NCBI GenBank assembly: GCA_963969495.1
Contig: OZ018330.1
Span: 68,123,936 to 68,187,935 of the forward strand
Length of the DNA stretch: 64,000 nucleotides
Reading direction: 5' to 3'
Origin: Ceratothoa steindachneri
Lineage: Eukaryota; Arthropoda; Malacostraca; Isopoda; Cymothoidae
Made by a program: the position numbers and the translations under genes
In this document: positions 11,810 through 22,055 of the stretch, in pieces
Layout: the number at the start of each line of letters is the position of its first letter
How positions within the stretch are numbered: position 1 is the stretch's first letter
Notes under the pieces: generated by a model
Seen by the model: only the letters and a program-made list of their open reading frames with translations
What the model was told of the DNA's origin: nothing
Database searches by the model: none

Positions 11810-13670
11810 TAAATCAAACTGTCTACAAGTAGTTAAGGCAAAGATTTACTCCTATATCTTTGTCCGGAGTGTCCAAAATATGAAAAATTTCGCTATATAA
11901 TCCAACAAGAGTCAACCAACATATTTACATCCTATCTTTCCTGATACAGTTCCTCTATGGCAGTGATTCGCAATGTGGGGCGTACGCTCCACCGGTGGGT
12001 CATGAGAAAACTTTAGTAGGGCGTGAGCGTAAACTCCAAGAATATTCTTTGGACATTAAGCATCCTGTACATATATCATATATTAGAGTAAATATATCAA
12101 GTGAGATAAAAATCAGGTTATTCGCTGATTTAGCTCAGTCACTTCAACCTGGTTGTCGTTGGCATCTGTGGTAAGTTGTGCTTGACGCCGTACATATTTT
12201 GTTTTAGGTGCAAGGAAAAGGTTCTTAGCAAACCTAAAGTGATTCACTTATTCTTTTGTGGGCAATAAATAGGTTATATTTTTTATCATGAATAATTAAG
12301 ATTAGAATATTAAAAATAGTTATATTTTTAACCTTTTAAACTACCGGTGGGGCATACGTTTTTCTTGAAAGTTATACTAAGGCCTGGGGAAAGAAGAAGT
12401 TGGGAAACACTGCTCTATGAACTTCAAATCCTGTGGAATGATTTACTTTGCTCGTCGATGAGTTCATCAAGGTTCTTACGGGATGTTAGCAAGATTGCTC
12501 TGCAGAAAATGCAACTTGATTCTCATGTTGCAACCGAGCGTTTTGTAGCTCTCACATAGTTTCTGGGCAATCTCCTTGTAATTATTTGCTCGTGTATGTT
12601 TTCCAAAAGGGTTTTCACAATGTCTTTGAATTCTAACCAAGAATTTTTTTCGAGTTCTGACATTATTTCAATAAAATGTTCATCTTTGATGAGCTGCCGA
12701 ATCTGTGGACCATTAAACAAACCGGCCTTGAGTTTTTCAATTGACAGGCCAGGAAATGCCAAAAGTAGGTACTTGAAACAGTCGCCTTTAGTTCGCAATG
12801 CTTTAACGAATTGCTTCATTAGACCGAGTTTGATTTACAGGGGTGGGAATATAATTTCCTTTCCGTGAAAATATGGCTCATGTAGAATGTTGGAATCTAC
12901 AGGTTTGAGGTCAGATTTTGGAAGCCAATTCCTCTTCACCCAATGCTTCTCTCGACCTCTACTGTCCCACATGCGCAAAGAGCAGTGATACCTTATGTAC
13001 GTTGCTGACCAAGAAGTAAGCATACCATTTTAAGGTCAACACAGATTATCCAATTGTGTTTGTGATATTACAACAACTCAATGACTCTCTTTACGTATCC
13101 ATGTTCTTTATTAAAATTAACTTAACCCCTAACTGTGACTGCACCATATAAATTGCAATTGTGGAGGAGGACAAACTTTAACCTCCGCTTTGAGTTATTG
13201 ATGAACAGTCGCCAATCAGTTGAGTTGGAGATTGGAATGCCATTTCCTCCAGTAAACCCTGGAGGAAATCGGATCAAATTCTTTACGAGCTGAGTCATCT
13301 TCAATTTCAAAATCTGCATCATTTTCTGTCACTGAGTTCTTCATCATGATACAAATCTTCAAGAGAGGGTAGTTAAACGAAAACTGAGACTGGGAATTCA
13401 GGTGCATGCGACACTGTTTTTCTTGTTATATAGGGAAGTTTTCACTAAACCAAAGTAACAGTCAGTGCAATGATCTTTTGGCTCTCGCCAGATCATAAGT
13501 ATATCAAATGCCAACTTATCACGTGTTCCCGTGGTCCACATCCGTAAGCTCTCGATACACTGCTTGTACCCCTTGTGAGGGGCTCAAGACTTGCCTTGCT
13601 CACCAATATTTACTTTGAAAATATGCAAAATAGGCTTGTTTAAAAAATGCGCTGATGTTTGTCTTTTTAC
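11810..13670 (-). pseudogene. Decayed copy of an uncharacterised multi-copy gene family, split by a hAT insertion
   Basis: Reading the minus strand from about 13670 to 11810 with frame changes gives consecutive segments that I recognise from a large uncharacterised protein family found in many copies in arthropods and cnidarians. They are, in order: a segment with VNIGEQGKS then APHKGYKQC; MIWREPKDHCTDCYFG (about 13490); DWRLFINNSKRRLKFVLLH (about 13190); HKHNWIICVDLKM (about 13050); a WDSRGREKHWVKRNW segment (about 12960); IKLGLMKQFVKAL (about 12820); the open frame 12819-12523 with LKAGLFNGPQIRQL; GCNMRIKLHFLQ (about 12500); and, beyond the hAT insertion, IEELYQER then DVNMLVDSCW (about 11900-11960). 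Stops include TGA where the family has Trp after GKS, and TAA just before IKLG. The function of the family is unknown to me, and the family identification is from memory, not a search. Confidence 0.7.
11961..12412. mobile_element. Non-autonomous hAT-type DNA transposon
   Basis: A 452-bp element with hAT-style ends. The left end reads CAGTGATTCGCAATG and the reverse complement of the right end reads CAGTGTTTCCCAACTT, an imperfect terminal inverted repeat. It is flanked by an 8-bp duplication, CTCTATGG (11953-11960) and CTCTATGA (12413-12420), which match at 7 of 8 positions. Subterminal GGGGCG and CCGGTGGG motifs are typical of hAT elements. There is no transposase, so it would depend on an enzyme supplied elsewhere. 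It sits inside the pseudogene at 11810-13670: taking out the element and one copy of the duplication restores one continuous minus-strand frame (KFIEELYQER), which independently confirms the boundaries. Confidence 0.88.
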
Positions 13671-16600
13671 TGGTATTGGTGAAACAATCGCATATATAGC
13701 AAAATTAGTCCGGAGAGCTCATGCACTTTCGACGAGAAGTAGCAAATGCAGACAGTCTGAATAAAAAAACAAACAGTAAAGAGCTTAGGAAAATACAAAA
13801 AGCTTACATAAGGTCTGCTAACCCTTTGTATAAAGACTTTTATATATTGCTTGCAGAATACGATATTATTCATCTATATCTCGAGTGGCACATAACATTT
13901 TACCGCACTGTCTGATGTGTAACTGAATAGACAAAGTACAAGCTATCGTCGATTGCTAATAGTGCTTCTTCTAAAAGTTGCAATCAAACTGTTAATATAA
14001 TTAATTAATAAAACAGGTAAGTTAGCTTTTTCCTTCCAATATTTATGATTAGCACTTAATAGATAATAAAATAAAAAGCAATCAGCTGACCAATCCTATT
14101 ACCCTCGGGCAAACAATACATTTGTGCTAATTGAGAGAGTAAACTGTACAGAAAAATGTTGACGTCATAGAACAAAAAACTGACTATAGTTTATTTTAAA
14201 TAAGCATGCCAATTTTAGTATCCAGCCTAAACGTCACGAATATTAACGAGAAGGGCTATATCTCTCTCCATCCCCATTACTGGATCAACCCTGACTGCCC
14301 CTTGGCCAGCAAGCTCTTCAATAAAGTCCCAATGGAATAATCTAGCAACTCCTTTGCATAAACTATCCTTTGTACCAATTTCAAGTTAGAATGTTGGGTC
14401 ACCTGCTCCGGTGTGGCGGTAGCACCGAGTGCCCGAAGAGCAATCAAATCGTCTCCTAGGGCTCGAAAGTCCTCGTTCTTGAAAACGAAAGATGTTTGCT
14501 TCTCTATCCATCAAAGTATTTAGATCCTGAGGCTGATGGGTTCCTGTGCCCGACGGACAACCTAACTACGGCAGTCAAGCGGATAAATAAAAGCCGAAAG
14601 AAGCAGGTGGGCTGGATGGCGCCTGACAGCCTCTCATTGAGTAGCCCGACGTCCTAGAGAACTGTTTTCATATGACGAAAGATCCGCTCTTCTTCGCCCC
14701 CCTGCCCCACCCCCACCTGCGAATCAGAAGTGCCCATATGCTTTATTTGTTGGGTTTTTTTCCAAATCCTTGAGGCTATAGTGCTTTTTGAGGGCCCTGG
14801 CCTGTAATGGGATTGCGCTTGAGTGTCGAATTCGCCGCGCCGTCATCTGTTCTGGGAAAAGCCTCGCTTTTGGTGCGAAATATCCCCCTTCCTCCCTCGA
14901 GGCATCTGAGATTCCGACTACGACCTCTTGACAAAGGGATGGAAAACCATAACTATGTGTATCTATTAAGAGAAACCTGGGGCGTCAGCGCACCGGCATT
15001 AAAGGGATGGTTTAATGAACGGTCGCATTGGATCCCAATAAATAACGGAGATGGGATTCAAATATCAGAGACAGGCCTCAGAGGGCTCTGCCACGATATA
15101 TTCCTTTTGTGGGATACGTAGGGTCCATATCTCCCGTCAGGGTTGGAGGTACCTTTTTCAATAATTTTAGATTTGGGTGAGGGCCTCCTAAGAGAGCTTG
15201 GAGGCGGAAATCGCTTGAAGGTAGCACCGAGAGCATAAATGAATTGACCGGAGAATAAAAACTCATTAAGGAAAAGACCGGTGAAGGGGAACTCTCTTCA
15301 CTTGGACCTGTGGTCTCGTTAGTCACTTAAGAAACCTTGTTCCCACCTTTTTGTTCATCCTATTGTTTTTATTTCATCATTGGTGACCCATTTTATACTT
15401 GACGTAGAAAACGCAAAGTACTCATCCCACGTTGCCCACTCCGCGTTGAGTGCATGGGGTGCCGGTTGGGCCGGCTAGCAACACTAGGGACCATCTCTCC
15501 AGCCAGTCATCAGCACTCTACAGCGTGGCCAACAATTGGGACTTGTGTATAAATTAATAGAAAAAAAATTAAAGGAGTGGGGAGTGGGACAGTCGAAGGG
15601 AAAAAGGGTGTAAATAAACCACCACCTCAAACTAGAGTCAAGGGAAGGAATTACCTGTGTCCCTCCCAGTCTCGCCCAGAGATTAAAGGATAGTAGCTGG
15701 TCAGTGACTAGCCTGCAAAATTAGCCGCCAACCAATGAAAAAATGAAAAGACGATCGTAAGGAAAGTGTCAAAAATCAGAGAAATGTTTAGATGGAGTAA
15801 TGGCCAGGTAGTTTTGAAACTAATTGAGGGCACTGTGGCTGGGAGGGCGTAATATGACTCCAGGCTCTTCTAGCTTTACCACTGGATTTTGCCGGCTTCA
15901 ACCTCCACCCCCTTTCGGGCAATCCAACTGCAACGACTTTAATTAAATAATGGTATGATTTAAAGTTAATTAAATCTTCTCTGCTAAGAAAACAGTGAAA
16001 ACCGAGAAGAAAGGCAGTTAATAAAGTTAATCCGGTGAGTTTGGTTGAAATAGAGCGGAAGCCTCATAATGGGCGAGAGTTTATGCGTGAGTTTAGGTTC
16101 TCACAATTTAGCTCCAGGATACCTAGGAACTAATTTTGGAACACAGATAGCCAAAGATTACTCCTACAAATAAGCAAGACAACTTCTCAAGGAATCTTAG
16201 GTCTGACCATTAAACCTCAATGGATTTTCTGTCAATTAATTGGTTATAAATGTGAGTGTGATAGGTCAAGAGTTCGAATCCAATCCGAAGGTTATTTTCC
16301 TTGTTCTCTCCCCCACACTGACCCTCTTCCTATCCAGTGAGTGGGTGCTGAATCATCCGTAGGTGAGGGCCAGAGGGAGTGAGGCAAAATAGTCCGTGGG
16401 TCAAGAATAAATCCCTTTCACATTTTCATCCTATGCTTGATTGTCATCTTTTGGGCGGGACTATCGTCAAGGACGTAGAGGCGTAAGGACGGGAGAACGG
16501 AAATGGGTTGACACCCATCTTGTGGTTGGAGCCCTACCCGATATCTATCCCCCGATCCCGAGGGCACGATACAGTCTCTCGTGGAACCTTGGGAAAGACC

Positions 16601-17040
16601 CGAGCCAAAACGACCAAATATTTACACAGGGGGTTCCGCTCTCTTCTTTCAACAGTCTCCCAGTGATACATTGTGAAAAGAAGCACACTCTCCTCTCTTC
16701 CAAACCATCCAGACGGAGGAAGCCCCACCACCACCGTCAGGGAACTGGCAAGAGAAGTGCGCGATTTCCTTTTCCCAAGTCGTCTTTCTTTTGCCCTTCT
16801 TCACTACTACTCTCTTCTCCACTCGCTTCCCGAAACACATTTTGTTTCTCAATTTTCCTCGGTTCCATGCACGCTTTCTGTTTAGATCAACCACTTTCAA
16901 CAGGTCCACAAATTCTTATTTCTATTATTTTGTTGCCCCCCCCCCCCGCTTCCCTGCATGTGCTTTTACGCTTTTACTGTTTGGTGTCTTACGGAATGTC
17001 ACAAAAAGTTTTACTGGTTCATACGCAAGCGTCCGCCGCC
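13671..17040. other. Unassigned sequence
   Basis: I cannot name any gene here. Open frames at 14807-15121 (plus) and 15078-15326 (minus) lack recognisable motifs. A sequence at about 16265-16285 (GAGTTCGAATCCAATCC) resembles a pol III B box and may mark a decayed tRNA-derived SINE, but I could not find a matching A box. A run of about 13 cytosines lies near 16935-16948. Confidence 0.35.
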
Positions 17041-17044
17041 AAGC

Positions 17045-17115
17045 CCTTGCTAGCAGAGTGGTTACGGCGTTGGTCTGCCAACATTATGGTACTGAGTTCG
17101 ATCCTGGCAAGAGTG
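17045..17115 (+). mobile_element. tRNA-like pol III promoter region, probable SINE head or tRNA pseudogene
   Basis: An A-box match (TAGCAGAGTGG, 17051-17061) is followed 33 bp later by a B-box match (GAGTTCGATCC, 17094-17104), the spacing of a tRNA gene. The middle resembles an anticodon arm (GGTCTGCCAAC). The acceptor and T stems do not pair well, so a functional tRNA gene is unlikely and a tRNA-derived SINE is the better reading. The 3' body and tail of such a SINE are not clear. Confidence 0.5.
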
Positions 17116-17889
17116 GACACAAACGTGAGCGCACAGAGAGATCTGGCTACCGATTGGTGGATGCGCTGTGCTCACCACTGAAGTGAGGCGGAGAGATCTT
17201 ACACTTCTCATCAGACCCATAGCCAATTATAACACGGCTTTCTTTTCTCTCCCTTATTCGCAGCACAACACACACAAACATTCTATGTTCCAAGGAATCC
17301 TACCAATCGGTATCTATATCCACATACCTCTGACGCGGAACAGGTTCCTCTGCCCAGGGGCGACGAAGGCTTCCACCTGACGTTGTTTGGTGTCAAAAGA
17401 AAATACTTCCTGGCATCTCTCCCCCAACGAGGACGAGCCCCTGGTGCCCTCGGGCTCACTATCAATTGTCATACTAACCTTTATGTCCATTTCATTATCC
17501 GGTTGAGATCTGCCTGAATAAACGCAGGAAGGCCAACTACTACTACTACCAGAAGAACTTTTGTTTCTATTGTTTTTGTTTTGTTTTTATTATTATTTGT
17601 TGTTCTTTTGAGCAACTCTAAGGTTTTGGACCCATTTCGAGAGGACCTTTCCTGGCTGACTGGAGAAGGAAAAATCCTCAAGCTCCATCCAGCCACCCAG
17701 GTTCGATCGTGCACAGCTGGCATGAGAAAGGCGGCCGTTAGCACTAATCCACAACGATGGACACCTTCGCTTTTCATTCGAGAGCTCACTAGTTCACTAG
17801 ATCGCACTAGTTCACTAGCTGTGCACAAACAAGTCAATCACGTCTATATTTTCAGCTTTAAGGAACTGTTTCGCTTTTCTACTTGACTT
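17116..17889. other. Unassigned sequence
   Basis: Open frames occur on both strands here but none has recognisable domains. The stretch could include the body of the SINE suggested at 17045-17115, but I cannot define it. Confidence 0.35.
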
Positions 17890-18208
17890 TCTTTACAGTT
17901 CTCTGTTTAGAATCTCTTTTTTCATCCTTTCTTCCTTTTCTTTTCTTTTCCTTCTTTTTATTTTCGTTTTATCTTCTCCTTCTCCTCATCCTTCTTATTC
18001 TCCTCATCCTTCTCATTCTCCTCATCCTTCTCATTCTCCTCATCCTTGTCCTTCTTCTCTTCCTCCTTCTCCATCTCATTCTTCTCCTTCTCCCTCTTCT
18101 TCTCCCCCCCTTCTTCTTTTCTCTCTTCTTCTCCTTCTCCTTCTCTTTCTCCTTTCCTTTCTTCTTCTCCTCCTCCTCTTACTCCTACTCCTTCTCCCTC
18201 TTCTACTT
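17890..18208. repeat. Pyrimidine-rich (CT) microsatellite tract
   Basis: About 320 bp made almost only of C and T on the plus strand. Part of it (about 17975-18050) is a tandem repeat of an 18-bp unit close to ATTCTCCTCATCCTTCTC. It directly precedes the CR1-like LINE and probably marks the truncated 5' junction. The leucine/phenylalanine-rich open frame it produces is a composition artefact. Confidence 0.85.
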
Positions 18209-18808
18209 AGAAGGCAGGATCAGGAGTTTGCTGCGCGTAACCCTTCTAAGCGTAAGCGCTTTTGCTATCCCGGTGGCCGCATTAACAACGTGGCCGCCGA
18301 GATCGAGAAATTGGAAGATACGCGTGGTGAACGAACGATCATCACGATGGTAGGGGGCAACGACGTCCATAGGTATGACAGCACCCCGGAAGATATAGTT
18401 TATCGTGCCAGAACCATGATAGATACGGCGAAATCCAAAGCAACCAACGTGGGAATTATTGGTGTTCTCCCCCGACTTAAATCCACGTTGCGCCTCCAAT
18501 CTAGAGCGATCTATACTAACGAATGTCTTAAGCGGTTGTGTCGAGAAACTGGTGTTAGCTTTTTTAACTTATGGGATTCATTCCAGGACCATCCGTCACT
18601 TTTCCAAAAGGACGGAATTCACCTAAGCGATGTGGGTAATAGTCGGCTGGGTAGGATCTTAGACGAGTCCGTACGTAGCATTTTAGGTAGGAGAGTTGCG
18701 CGGCCACGTGATGCCGATGCGCCGGGCCGGCCCACGCGTGAAGAGGGCACTATCGACGGGGTGCAGGGAAACGGAACGGATCTGAGTGTTATAGAAGAGT
18801 TAACGTAA
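18209..18808 (+). CDS. CR1-like LINE ORF1, SGNH/GDSL-esterase-like domain (5'-truncated)
   Basis: This frame encodes the C-terminal part of a CR1/L2-type ORF1 protein with an SGNH-hydrolase fold. Landmarks are CYPGGRINNV (about 18263-18292), the block MVGGNDV (about 18347-18367, containing the conserved G-x-N-D), and the catalytic-type DGIHLSDVGNSRL (about 18613-18651, with the Asp-x-x-His dyad). In related LINEs this esterase-like ORF1 is thought to help RNP formation or membrane interaction; its exact role is not settled. The frame is already open at the border of the upstream CT-rich tract, and the part before the first SGNH block is missing, so the element is 5'-truncated and no genuine start codon is visible. 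The frame ends at TAA 18806-18808, inside the open frame of ORF2 (66-nt overlap). The sequence shows no disabling change in the part that remains. Confidence 0.85.
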   Translation, partial: RRQDQEFAARNPSKRKRFCYPGGRINNVAAEIEKLEDTRGERTIITMVGGNDVHRYDSTPEDIVYRARTMIDTAKSKATNVGIIGVLPRLKSTLRLQSRAIYTNECLKRLCRETGVSFFNLWDSFQDHPSLFQKDGIHLSDVGNSRLGRILDESVRSILGRRVARPRDADAPGRPTREEGTIDGVQGNGTDLSVIEELT

Positions 18809-21600
18809 AGCGCAAACTGAGATGCATATATGCGAATGTTCGTAGCTTAAAAAATAAAATTGCCGAAATAAAAGCCGTTATTCTAGAGGGTAATTTCGAC
18901 CTCGTATTCCTAAGTGAAACATGGTTAGACACTCATACGGGGATCAGTGTTTGCGAGTTCGATATAGCGGGGTACAAAATTCATTACAGAAATAGACAAA
19001 CCGGTAGAGGAGGGGGCGTATTAATGTATATAAAAGAGGATCTAAACGCCATAACGATGGACTCGTCTAAGGATGATATGCGAAGTGATGCTTTATTAGT
19101 CCAGCTAAGTTTAGATGCTATAAATAAAATTAACTTAGTCGTGCTATATCGTCCGCCTTGCCAATTGGAAAGAGAAGATGCTGCACTCTTCGATACGCTT
19201 ACGTCTTGGATTAGAAAAGGGACCACATTAGTCTGCGGCGATTTTAATTTACCTAATGTTAACTTTAGCAACCTTACTTCTGATAAACCGGGTGAGAGGC
19301 TATTAAACTTTATGTTGGAGAATTTTCTCGTACAAAAAGTGGAAGAGCCTACTCGTGATAGCAATATTCTTGATTTAATCATGGCAACCGATGAGTCATT
19401 GTTAGAAAACGTACGTGTGGGTGAACATTTAGCTTCCAGCGACCATAATGCGATTAGATTCGATCTAAACACCTGCGTAGAAGTTAGAATGAGCTCGCAG
19501 CTCATCCCTCGTTTTGGTAGCTGTGATTTCGATATTTTTCGCGAAAGGATTAAGGATATAGACTGGGGAATACGATTCGAGAACAGGTCGGTAGGAGAGA
19601 TGTACGCAGAACTTCGATGTACGCTGCTTCGTGTGAATTCTGATTTGGTTAAGTATGTGCGTAAGAGCGGGAAGTCGGTGAGAGCTCCGTGGCTTAGTCC
19701 GTTAATACTACGCTTAATCCGGGACCGAAATAGAAAATTTAAAATTCATAAAAACAATGGGTCAGTTATAAGTCGGCAAAATTACATAGATTCTCGTAGG
19801 GAAGTTAAACGTGCGGTCAGAGATGCGAAGAGGAAGTATGAAATAAACCTCGCTAAGGATTCAAAGAATGAACCGAAACGGTTTTATGGGTACGTAAATA
19901 ATAGGAAACCCGTAAAAGGATCGATAGGGCCGATCAAAGATAAGGATGGTCGTTTGACTGAACTTCCGACAGAAATGTCTAAAATTTTAAATGAGCATTT
20001 TACGAGCGTGTTTACTGTGGAAGATTCTTCCGAATTGGAATCGTTAATTGGGGAAGTTCGTAGTGCTGATAAATGCATATCCGATGTAAGTATAAAGGAC
20101 GAGGAAATTCTTAAATTTATTAAGCTAATGAAAAAGTCGAAATCTCCGGGCCCCGATGGGGTATATCCAATTCATTTAAAGGAGCTTCAAAATGAACTCG
20201 TTAAGCCATTGCGTGAAATTTTCAATCGCTCATTAGAGGATGGCGTAGTTCCGTTGGATTTCAAGCGAGCAAACGTTACACCTATATTTAAGAAGGGGAA
20301 TAGATTTGAAGCAACGAATTTTCGGCCTATTAGTCTAACTTCGGTAGTTGGGAAGCTTTTAGAATCTGTAATTAAAGATAGAATAGTGAGCCACCTCGAG
20401 GCAAATAAGCTGATTAACGATACCCAGCATGGATTTAGGCGTGCGAGATCGTGCTTGACTAACTTGCTCGAATTCTTCCACAAAATGATTTGCGTGTACG
20501 ATGAAAGCAAAGCTGTAGACGTAATATATTTAGACTTTAAAAAGGCGTTCGACACCGTCCCCCACCAAAGGTTATTAATGAAAGTTAAAGCGATTGGGGT
20601 GACTGGTAAGATTTTAAACTGGATTAGAAATTGGCTGAAAGATCGCTCGCAGCGGGTAGTAATAAATGGGGAATGTTCAGATTGGGCCAGCGTTAGTAGT
20701 GGGGTACCGCAGGGCTCTGTTTTAGGCCCTTTATTGTTTTTAATTTATATTAACGATTTAGATAAAGGCATACTTAGTCGGATTTCGAAATTTGCGGACG
20801 ACACGAAGCTGGGTAATCGTGCCTATGTAAGATCGGATGTCGATAAATTGCAGGGGGACCTAAACTCGATCGCCAATTGGGCGGACAAGTGGCAAATGGA
20901 ATTTAATTTAAGCAAATGCAAGGTAATGCACTTGGGTTGCCATAATTTAAGAGTAGATTATACCATGAAAGGCCAAGTCCTCGACGCGGTTAAATTAGAA
21001 AAAGACTTGGGAGTATTAGTCTCAGACGATTTTAAATTCTCGAAGCAATGCGCGGATGCGTGTAAAAAAGCAAATCGCGTTTTGGGTTATATCGCGCGCA
21101 ATTTCATCTTCAAATCTAAGGATGTAATTTTACCTTTATATAAATCCCTTGTGCGGCCACTTCTCGAATACGCTGTTCAATTTTGGGCTCCATATTTAAT
21201 GAAAGATATTGCGCAATTAGAAAGAGTGCAGCGTAGGGCTACGAAATTAATTCCAGAGCTGAGGAATAGATCATACGAGGAAAGGCTCAGGGCTTTAGAT
21301 TTGCCATCGCTAGAAAGCAGAAGATTACGTGGCCAGCTAATAGAAGTATTTAAAATACTAAAGGGTTTCTCAAACGTGGACTTTCGCAATCTGTTCGAAC
21401 TGGATCATAGGGGAAATACTCGTCAGCACGGGTTAAAATTAGTGAACAAGCGTTTTAACACTAGTATAGCCCAAAACTATTTTACATTTAAAGTTACTCA
21501 AAATTGGAATCGGCTGCCCACCCACGTAGTAGATAGCACTTCGGTTAATATGTTCAAAAATCGTCTCGACGTGCATTTGAATAGTTTAAATATAACGTAG
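18742..21600 (+). CDS. CR1-like LINE ORF2: apurinic-type endonuclease plus reverse transcriptase
   Basis: An uninterrupted frame of 953 codons between a TGA at 18739 and the TAG at 21600. The N-terminal endonuclease shows YANVRSLKNK (about 18829-18858), FLSETWL, GDFNLPNV and SSDHNAIRFDL in the right order. The reverse transcriptase shows FRPISLTSVVGKLLE, HGFRRARS, YLDFKKAFDTVPHQRLL, SGVPQGSVLGPLLF, the catalytic FADDTKL and WQMEFNLSKCKVMHLG. A conserved C-terminal region ends in FKNRLD. Together they nick the target and prime cDNA synthesis from element RNA. The first in-frame ATG is 19024, after the first two endonuclease motifs, so it cannot be the real start. The frame is -1 relative to ORF1 and overlaps it, and a correctly phased GGGAAAC lies at 18766-18772. 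All catalytic motifs are present, so the protein could be active if expressed. It is much better preserved than the other LINEs in the window. Confidence 0.92.
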   Translation, partial: RGHYRRGAGKRNGSECYRRVNVKRKLRCIYANVRSLKNKIAEIKAVILEGNFDLVFLSETWLDTHTGISVCEFDIAGYKIHYRNRQTGRGGGVLMYIKEDLNAITMDSSKDDMRSDALLVQLSLDAINKINLVVLYRPPCQLEREDAALFDTLTSWIRKGTTLVCGDFNLPNVNFSNLTSDKPGERLLNFMLENFLVQKVEEPTRDSNILDLIMATDESLLENVRVGEHLASSDHNAIRFDLNTCVEVRMSSQLIPRFGSCDFDIFRERIKDIDWGIRFENRSVGEMYAELRCTLLRVNSDLVKYVRKSGKSVRAPWLSPLILRLIRDRNRKFKIHKNNGSVISRQNYIDSRREVKRAVRDAKRKYEINLAKDSKNEPKRFYGYVNNRKPVKGSIGPIKDKDGRLTELPTEMSKILNEHFTSVFTVEDSSELESLIGEVRSADKCISDVSIKDEEILKFIKLMKKSKSPGPDGVYPIHLKELQNELVKPLREIFNRSLEDGVVPLDFKRANVTPIFKKGNRFEATNFRPISLTSVVGKLLESVIKDRIVSHLEANKLINDTQHGFRRARSCLTNLLEFFHKMICVYDESKAVDVIYLDFKKAFDTVPHQRLLMKVKAIGVTGKILNWIRNWLKDRSQRVVINGECSDWASVSSGVPQGSVLGPLLFLIYINDLDKGILSRISKFADDTKLGNRAYVRSDVDKLQGDLNSIANWADKWQMEFNLSKCKVMHLGCHNLRVDYTMKGQVLDAVKLEKDLGVLVSDDFKFSKQCADACKKANRVLGYIARNFIFKSKDVILPLYKSLVRPLLEYAVQFWAPYLMKDIAQLERVQRRATKLIPELRNRSYEERLRALDLPSLESRRLRGQLIEVFKILKGFSNVDFRNLFELDHRGNTRQHGLKLVNKRFNTSIAQNYFTFKVTQNWNRLPTHVVDSTSVNMFKNRLDVHLNSLNIT
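18766..18772 (+). promoter_or_regulatory. Candidate -1 ribosomal frameshift heptamer GGGAAAC
   Basis: The heptamer reads G GGA AAC in the ORF1 frame, which is the X XXY YYZ phase needed for tandem -1 slippage into GGG AAA. It lies 33 nt before the ORF1 stop codon, inside the only region where ORF1 and ORF2 are both open. The same heptamer is an established slippery site in some retroviruses. I see no strong downstream stem; only a 10-bp palindrome GCATATATGC at about 18824-18833 stands out. Confidence 0.5.
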
Positions 21601-22055
21601 TTGAGCACTGTGAATTTGGACGTCCTTGCAGAGAGAGAGAGTTTGGAGCGGAGGTTTAAGGATATGAAATTATGATGACTAAAAATGATGCCGGCGATTC
21701 TCTGCATGTGTAGCTTAGATGTCCCATTTCTTTTCCGCCTATCCTATAAGTAGTCTCTATCCCTAAATTAGTTTTTCACCACTAGCAGTCGAGTGGCTGC
21801 GGAAGATGAGAAGAAAAACTTTCTATCTCCCCCGACCCCTAGTTTGATTAGTTAAAATTGCACGATAATGTACACATGTAGATAAGTGTGTACAGTAGAT
21901 AGTATTAAAAAAAAAAAAATAGCATGTTAGAGATACACTCGTAGATAAGGGTGTATCGTAGTTTTTGATTTAGTGTAGCGGACTAGCCTCGAGCGGACCT
22001 TAGGGTCTTTGCTGGTCCTAGATTCTGTAGTTCTGTAGTTCTTCTTATTCTTCTA
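21601..22055 (+). mobile_element. CR1-like LINE 3' UTR and tail
   Basis: Sequence following ORF2 up to a short repetitive tail (TTCTGTAG repeated, then TTCTTATTCTTC, about 22022-22053). Just before the tail GGACC (21995-21999) and GGTCC (22014-22018) can form a hairpin, with an alternative GACC-TTAG-GGTC stem inside it. A 3' hairpin plus a short tandem tail is what CR1/L2 LINEs use for recognition by their reverse transcriptase. An A-run lies at about 21908-21920. Confidence 0.65.

Noticed and set aside
16441..17186. Open frames of 246 and 131 codons
   Set aside because: No recognisable domain, overlapping frames on both strands, and a C run and tRNA-like sequence inside them.
17883..18353. 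Leucine/phenylalanine-rich 156-residue frame resembling a membrane protein
   Set aside because: It is produced by the CT-rich microsatellite and overlaps the real LINE ORF1 in another frame.
19024..21600. ATG at 19024 as the start of the LINE ORF2 protein
   Set aside because: It lies downstream of two conserved endonuclease motifs that are in the same open frame, so the true N-terminus is upstream.
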